Assembly (NCBI GenBank): GCA_033980235.1 | Contig: CM067062.1 | Span: 19,521,203 to 19,585,202 of the forward strand | Direction: 5' to 3' | Source: Diadema setosum | Lineage: Eukaryota; Echinodermata; Echinoidea; Diadematoida; Diadematidae | Length of the DNA stretch: 64,000 nucleotides | Part shown: positions 59,188 through 64,000 of the stretch, one piece after another | Numbering within the stretch: position 1 is the first letter of the stretch | Layout: every line of letters begins with the position of its first letter | Position numbers and translations under genes: made by a program | The notes under the pieces: model-generated | Databases searched by the model: none | What the model was told of the DNA's origin: nothing | Seen by the model: only the letters and a program-made list of their open reading frames with translations

Positions 59188-59481
59188 CCGCGCATACAGG
59201 CACCATTGTTTGATATTATGCTAGCGGGAAATTTTTCATGTACCTTGTCCCCGTTTATTCAAGACTTTAAAGGGGCCGCCGAACTTTTTTTTTTTTTTTG
59301 GGGGGGGGGGTTCAAGGGTCTATGGAAAGAATCTTAATTTGATAACCAGGTGGAACTCTTATAGTGTCATGGGGTTTGTGATCGTTTTACCCTATTTTTG
59401 CTTAAATGCCTAACAACTAGCTGGATCTATTTTTCTTCTGTACTTGCTTTTAGTGATTTAAAGATAAGCACTCTCTTTTAA

Positions 59482-59845
59482 AGGCATAATTTACCATTTG
59501 CAGATGAAACAAAAACCCAGCATTAGTGCTTCAAAATAGTTCTAAAATGTGAGTTAGGGGTAGAAACAACCAATGTAAAATTTTAAACCAGTATAATCGG
59601 TGTTAAGTATTGTTAAATATACAAAATGTGAACAATAATTATGATAAAAATGTTTCCAGACTAAACAGTCTATAATGCAGTTATGGTTTAATGAGAAAAA
59701 TAGTGATATCTCCTTATATTTTAGGCTTTAATGCAAAAGTTTTATGTGGTAGGATGTTTTGTGATACAACTGACCTACACATATGCATCAAATGTGATAT
59801 CTTGAATATTTTTAAATCACTGCTCCCAAAGGTTTAACAGGACCT
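59482..59845. mobile_element. T2/Kolobok-like MITE, 364 bp, TTAA target, family 1 copy 2 (inverted)
   Basis: TTAA at 59478-59481 and 59846-59849. Ends AGGCATAATTTACC and, on the minus strand, AGGTCCTGTTAAACC. Read on the minus strand it aligns with 22145-22459 from end to end, with small indels. The opposite orientations and 37-kb separation show two independent insertions of one family. Confidence 0.85.
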
Positions 59846-59849
59846 TTAA

Positions 59850-61059
59850 GATAAATCTGACATGAATATGTTAATTGTCAAGGAATTACCCGGTACAATA
59901 CTATGTATGAAAATCTATAGATTTTTCCAGCTGTCGACATAGTAAGGCCATGGAGCTACCATGGTAAGGCGATAGAAATCATTTGTTTCTATAGGCCTAC
60001 TCAATGCGTTTTCACACTTGGAGTCCAGTTCGAATGCATGAATTGTTTCTTTGTCGATTTTGGCGACCGTAGGGATTGCCACGAACTTAAAAGGGTTTCT
60101 TATTTAGTACAGGGATTATAGTCATTCCCTCTTCTTCACGTCTACCCTTATCGTGGGCGTATAATTTATCTGCACTCGAGTCTTGTCCAGAGAGCCGAGC
60201 GTCGATGCTGGTATAAGGAGACTTCCATGAACACTGATTGACAGCAAGATAATACATCATAGTCTGACGTCATTAATGCGAAATTATCATGGGCTCTTTG
60301 TCACGAGTCGCAACTTTAACTAAGATAGTAAACCCTTATATATTTTGAACAGATTCACAGTCATGCATCGTTCTCTGTGATCTTGGGCTCAGAATCCTCT
60401 GTGTCGAAAATGAGCTTTTCGATTATTTCGGAGGTTAACAATTAGCAGTCGTATAAGGATGTCTCGTCTGGTGAGGTGTGAACAGCTATTGTGAATTGAG
60501 AACAGCTGTGAACAGTATTGTGAATATACCAAATGCTGTTGCGATAGCTATTGTACATTGTAATTATTGGAGAGCGCTTCAGGAAATTAAGCCCAGATCT
60601 AGCCCCTTACTAGTATTCTTGCTTCAAAACAATCGATAGCCCACCATGCGCAATAACAGCAGTAGCAACTTCACATAGTTTGATGACATCAAACCACGTT
60701 TCGATAAAACGTTAGTTTGACTTTCATAGCTACGGTTTGGTGTGAAGCGCCTTCACCTGTCGAGGAGTATCAAAACGTGAGGAGACCAAAGTATAAATCG
60801 CGTAATAATTTTCATCCATTATGATCTTTCTGGAGCACATGCACGAATCAATAAAGAAATCGCAAATGTCATCTGACAGAGCTAAGTGTATAAGTACTTC
60901 AGTGATTTACTATACAATTTGATACAAACACGGATAGAAGCTCAGAACATTGACCATATATTCCAAGATTATCAAAGCATCTGCTCATTTCAAGAAGAGA
61001 ACACAGAGCGACTATTTCGAATCGCCTTACACAAATTAAGCAAGAAAAAGGTCACTTAC
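59850..61059. other. No further exon recognised directly downstream of the P2X exon
   Basis: This would be the first 1.2 kb of intron 1. The phrase TGTGAACAG / GAACAGCT recurs at 60478-60525. No exon-2 signature (lysine-glycine-tyrosine-glutamine motif) was found on the minus strand. Confidence 0.5.
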
Positions 61060-61220
61060 CCGAAGGCGTATAGCACAATGCCCATTTGAACTAGTCTGTT
61101 GATGGCGCCCACTTTTTTACTCTTTATCTGGACCATTTTGGGCGTGTCATAGTCAAAGAAAGTGTCTGACATGGACGTCAGGAGAGCTGAAAATTTGGTG
61201 CTGGAGCCCATTTTCGACAT
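61060..61220 (-). CDS. P2X purinergic receptor (ATP-gated ion channel), first coding exon
   Basis: Seen: the minus strand reads 53 codons plus two bases from ATG (61220-61218) to 61060, followed directly by a GTAAGT donor (61059-61054). An in-frame TGA at 61244-61242 closes the frame upstream; a second ATG three codons in (61211-61209) could also serve. The peptide contains FFDYDTPKMVQIKSKKVG and then INRLVQMGIVLYAFG. Known: P2X subunits have a short cytoplasmic N-terminus with an F-x-Y-x-T-x-(K/R) core, including a conserved TxK/R kinase site (here T-P-K), then the R-x-x-Q start of TM1, and exon 1 of vertebrate P2X genes ends at the Gly after the Y-x-(I/F) of TM1. Here the exon ends at that glycine, split after two bases. 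P2X subunits form trimeric ATP-gated cation channels in the plasma membrane. Odd: the segment before the core is slightly longer than in vertebrates, and no downstream exon (KGYQ, cysteine-rich ectodomain, TM2) was found to the left. Family call strong; subtype and intactness unknown. Confidence 0.88.
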
Positions 61221-61640
61221 CGGTATTTGTTTCCCTGTTCCTCAGAAACAGAATAAAAATTTTGGTTGACACCTAAGAAATATTCTCAGGTCAAGACGTC
61301 GGTATTTTTTCTTCTTCAGAAGTCCACAAGAATTCCTAGTCCGAGGGAAGCTTTATGAAGACCTCCAAGATAATTTGCGTGAGGGATTTAATTCGATGAG
61401 ATGCTAGCTGCGTAACAAAAATGACGTGAAGGTTTAGGCGACTGCTTCCTCTTTCTGCTCGTCTTTGATAGATCCTTCTTTTTTTCTCTCGAGAAGTTCA
61501 GCGATGGTATCCAAGAACCATTGTTCTAAATCATGATGATAACAATGCTTGTTTTATCCACGTAAAACTTTCAGGACCTGAAGGTTTGAAATGTGAACAT
61601 TTCCGTCAGGTCTACTTAGAGACAAAGATATTAATTTGAC
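61221..61640 (-). promoter_or_regulatory. Putative 5' UTR and proximal upstream region of the P2X exon
   Basis: This is the sequence immediately upstream of the P2X start on the minus strand. No open reading frame continues through it. A pyrimidine-rich stretch ending in CTGTTTCTGAG (61252-61242) could be a 3' splice site, in which case part of the 5' UTR lies in a separate exon. No convincing TATA box was seen, so the transcription start cannot be placed. The role is inferred only from position. Confidence 0.35.
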
Positions 61641-62830
61641 AGTTACAAAGTCTACCGCCACACCAGGTGAATGTTTTCAAAATGAATGACTTGATAATAA
61701 AGGTCGCTTATTTTAGAGAGAACAAAACCATTTTATTGACGACCACCGATGCTATGTAAGTACGCTGACCCTGTGGTAGACATCGAACTGGGGCCTAATG
61801 ACTATTTTGTCAAATATTCATATAGTTATTGACGCAGAACTGATAGAGGGCACACGTGTTACAGTTTCGTCTTTGTCAAGTCGGAAATTGGAGCTAGTTC
61901 TTCAGCCTGGAAGCGTCGGTGCCCACGCACGACTCGCTCACCTGGACTTCTCCACTCCTTACCCGTTCCTGCTTCGCACGATCCGCCCGGGGAGAGCTAG
62001 CCCATGCATACTTAAAGTATACATTACCGACAGAACACACGGGTCGATGTATGGAATGGGATAACGCGTGAAATCCCTCAGCTAGTCATACGAGTATCCT
62101 CACACAAACCGATAGTTTTCGATCATTCCCGATTTTAGATGGATAGTCACGTAATGGACGAAGGAATAGCCGTGCGAATGAAGACTCTGTTACACCATAC
62201 CCATGAATCTTTCATGTAATAATCCGATTCGGTTGCGATTCGGATGGGGCAACACCAAGGATGAAGTGATAGTTAAAATAACAGCAACAACATCAGCCCA
62301 AAAAAGGCAAACAAGAAGTTCTTTGCAGCACCCTAATAATATCTAGATCTGCGTTTTGAGGGAGACAAGAGTCCGCAGTGAACGATGTTCGCGACGCTAT
62401 TTAAGTCTTGCAATGTTAATCCACATAGATCAATGGATGTTCATGTAGAGCGTATCATGAATAGGTTCCCGATTTAATCAAGCGAAGCAGTGCTACCTTT
62501 TCCTCCCGTTGAAGCCTTCGACAAATGACTTTATATCAGATCAATAGGAGAGGAATACAGGTGGGTAAGCTATGAACATTGCGCCAACTCACACGCCATC
62601 ACAAAATTCATTTTGCTCAAAGAATGTCACTTTCAAAGATATGGCAATGAGGAAGTGACAAATGGTTTGCTAATGAACAGAAGTGGTGACGATGAGGGCA
62701 TCCAATTCGATTTTGTTTCCTATAAAAGCTAATGGCACGTGTACTCCCTCAAAGCGAACCTATTGCCCGTTTTAGCGTCATGATTCAACCTCCCATAGTA
62801 TTTGCTCGGTGAAAAATTAATAAACTGCCG
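61641..62830. other. Upstream of the P2X exon; no recognised feature
   Basis: An 88-codon plus-strand ORF (61798-62064) has no domain. CTATTTAAG at 62398 is a weak TATA-like string. The segment probably contains P2X regulatory DNA, but nothing specific is visible. Confidence 0.4.
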
Positions 62831-62926
62831 AAGGAGGTAGCGCGCCTGCTGCGACCGTGAACGTCCCGACTCGGAGAGACCGTTCCTCATGTACGGCTTC
62901 CTGATTCCAGTGCTGAAAAAAATGAA

Positions 62927-63214
62927 ATGGCGAGCCTACTCAGTGCCTCCTTGATCCGCGAGGCTCTGGTGAAGAAATGTAGGCCGAAGAACGGGCGTAA
63001 ACTCGCGAACGAGGACGGACTCAAAGCTTTGAAAGGGGAAAAAAAAAAAGAGGCCTATGAGTTGGTGACGTGGTATTCCTCGTCTCTTCGAATGGGCGAC
63101 TCATTACTTATTTGTGATGGCGGCAGGTATGCTGTGATTGGTCGCCGAGTGCGGTATAGACGTCTTAAGAACGGAGAAGCAAAGTTTGGGGCGTGCGCGC
63201 GCAAATGCCGTTAG
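62927..63214 (+). CDS. Hypothetical 95-aa basic ORF in the CpG-rich segment
   Basis: ATGGCGAGCC opens a frame rich in Lys and Arg (MASLLSASLIREALVKKC and onward) that ends in AKFGACARKCR and a stop. The region is CpG-rich and overlaps promoter-like motifs, so base composition alone could produce a long frame. No domain is recognised. It could be a 5' UTR of a gene starting at 63292. Confidence 0.18.
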   Translation: MASLLSASLIREALVKKCRPKNGRKLANEDGLKALKGEKKKEAYELVTWYSSSLRMGDSLLICDGGRYAVIGRRVRYRRLKNGEAKFGACARKCR

Positions 63215-63366
63215 TTTACGTCAGCGTAAGACGTAAGCGAAATTGTGGTGTCCAGTGGAAGTCGATGATTTGTAATAACCGAGTCAGGGACATGGCTGCC
63301 GATCTTGCATACTTCAGTCACAAAGAGATTAATGCGCGCCGCTGTGGAAGAGCGGTCTTGTTGTAA
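63130..63366 (+). promoter_or_regulatory. CpG-rich promoter-like segment with NF-Y, CRE and YY1-like motifs
   Basis: GTGATTGGTCG at 63133-63143 is an inverted CCAAT box, TTTACGTCAGCG near 63217 contains a CRE half-site, and GACATGGCTGCC at 63289-63300 resembles YY1 around an ATG. The ATG opens MAADLAYFSHKEINARR and stops after 24 codons, so it would need splicing to be coding. The surrounding 62.83-63.36 kb is rich in CpG. A plus-strand gene beginning here and running out of the window is possible. Confidence 0.25.
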
Positions 63367-64000
63367 TGAATTGACTTTTCTTTCTCGTATTCTGGTAGTA
63401 TATTTCGTTTGGCGGGTATTTTCCCGTTTCTTTCTGTCCGACGAGAACACATCGTTGGGTCACTGATTGAATGCAGACATCGCAAAATTAATTGTTGAAA
63501 TTTCTTTGAGATTCCCTTTAATTTGAAAGTTGAATGAAGATTGACCTTTCGTGGTCATGTCGGCAAGTCATTACAGAGAAGGAAATAATCACTTCTTGTG
63601 GTCGTGAATTTAACGAGACCAATTTTCCCCAGGTAATCATTCCATATCGTGGTATCATCACTACTGTTATTTGGACTTCATGACATGATAGGGAAGAGAC
63701 ATTTTGTATTTTCCCCTCGGTCTCTTCTATAGGATTTCATCATTCAACTCGACCATCGATGTACTCTCCCCATAGGTAAAGATTTACGGCAATCGACAAC
63801 AATATTTGAAAGTCGTGATATCTTTTAGGGACCCTTATAGACAGACACTACATGACCTCTGTTGAACGTATTAGATATGAATTTCGACATGTCTATTGTA
63901 ATCATCGTTGACTGCAAATAAAAGCAATGTTTCTTACGATTGTTCGTGGATTCAAAAGGCCAGTGCAGCTGGCGATACATCTAGAAACTAGGAAGAGCAA

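Noticed and set aside
59268..59477. TTTAAAGGGGCC at 59266 as another T2-like MITE end
   Set aside because: No matching inverted end with TTAA could be found; kept only as a possible broken fragment.

Overview
This is raw genomic DNA from an animal, not a prokaryote. No ORF exceeds about 210 codons, and the longest is a translated (TCTA)n microsatellite. There are no operons or ribosome-binding sites, and the window is AT-rich and crowded with microsatellites, homopolymer tracts and small inverted-repeat transposons. The repeat types (TTAA-flanked T2/Kolobok-like MITEs, TA-flanked pogo/Tc1-like MITEs, a tRNA-headed SINE, 'GGCGGATCC' elements) suggest a marine invertebrate deuterostome, most like a sea urchin. 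That taxonomic guess is inference from repeat style, not from a diagnostic gene.

Only one protein-coding segment is recognised with confidence. Minus-strand 61220-61060 is the first coding exon of a P2X purinergic receptor (ATP-gated cation channel). It ends at a GTAAGT donor just as the first transmembrane helix begins. The rest of the gene should lie to the left, inside this window, but I found no further P2X exon. Most of the window may therefore be a very long first intron or gene-poor DNA, or the exon may be an orphan. Weak first-exon or promoter candidates lie at 643-733 (-), 15350-15802 (+), 37128-37325 (-), near 38.94 kb (-) and at 63130-63366 (+).

Layout. 0-15 kb: mostly unannotated DNA with microsatellites and one 460-bp TTAA-flanked MITE (2142-2601). 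16.1-20.75 kb: a composite repeat island. It holds a tandem array of ~400-bp units, a decayed minus-strand gene of a repeat-associated WHKxC family, a 1.3-kb pogo-like element with an internal duplication, a 185-bp TA-flanked MITE, a GGCGGATCC element, and an inverted copy of the array unit at the far end. 22.0-22.7 kb: a tRNA-derived SINE interrupted at TTAA by a 315-bp MITE whose sister lies inverted at 59.5-59.8 kb. 28.5-33.3 kb: a direct repeat pair, an ATTCCGAA element, a modular palindromic element and a small element carrying telomere-like CCCTAA repeats between 9-bp direct repeats. 37.4-45.8 kb: a palindromic MITE invaded by another MITE, an 18-bp minisatellite, second copies of the modular and ATTCCGAA elements, and a small piggyBac-like MITE containing a (CA)n tract. 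47.8-60 kb: more TTAA MITEs, large (TCTA)n arrays, and a 300-bp near-perfect palindrome. 61-64 kb: the P2X first exon and its upstream region, plus a CpG-rich promoter-like stretch.

The repeats do not form a pathway. They record layered transposition: several nestings give relative ages, and terminal motifs sort the elements into target classes (TTAA with AGG ends, TTAA with CCC ends, TA, 6-bp and 9-bp duplications). All boundaries were read by eye.
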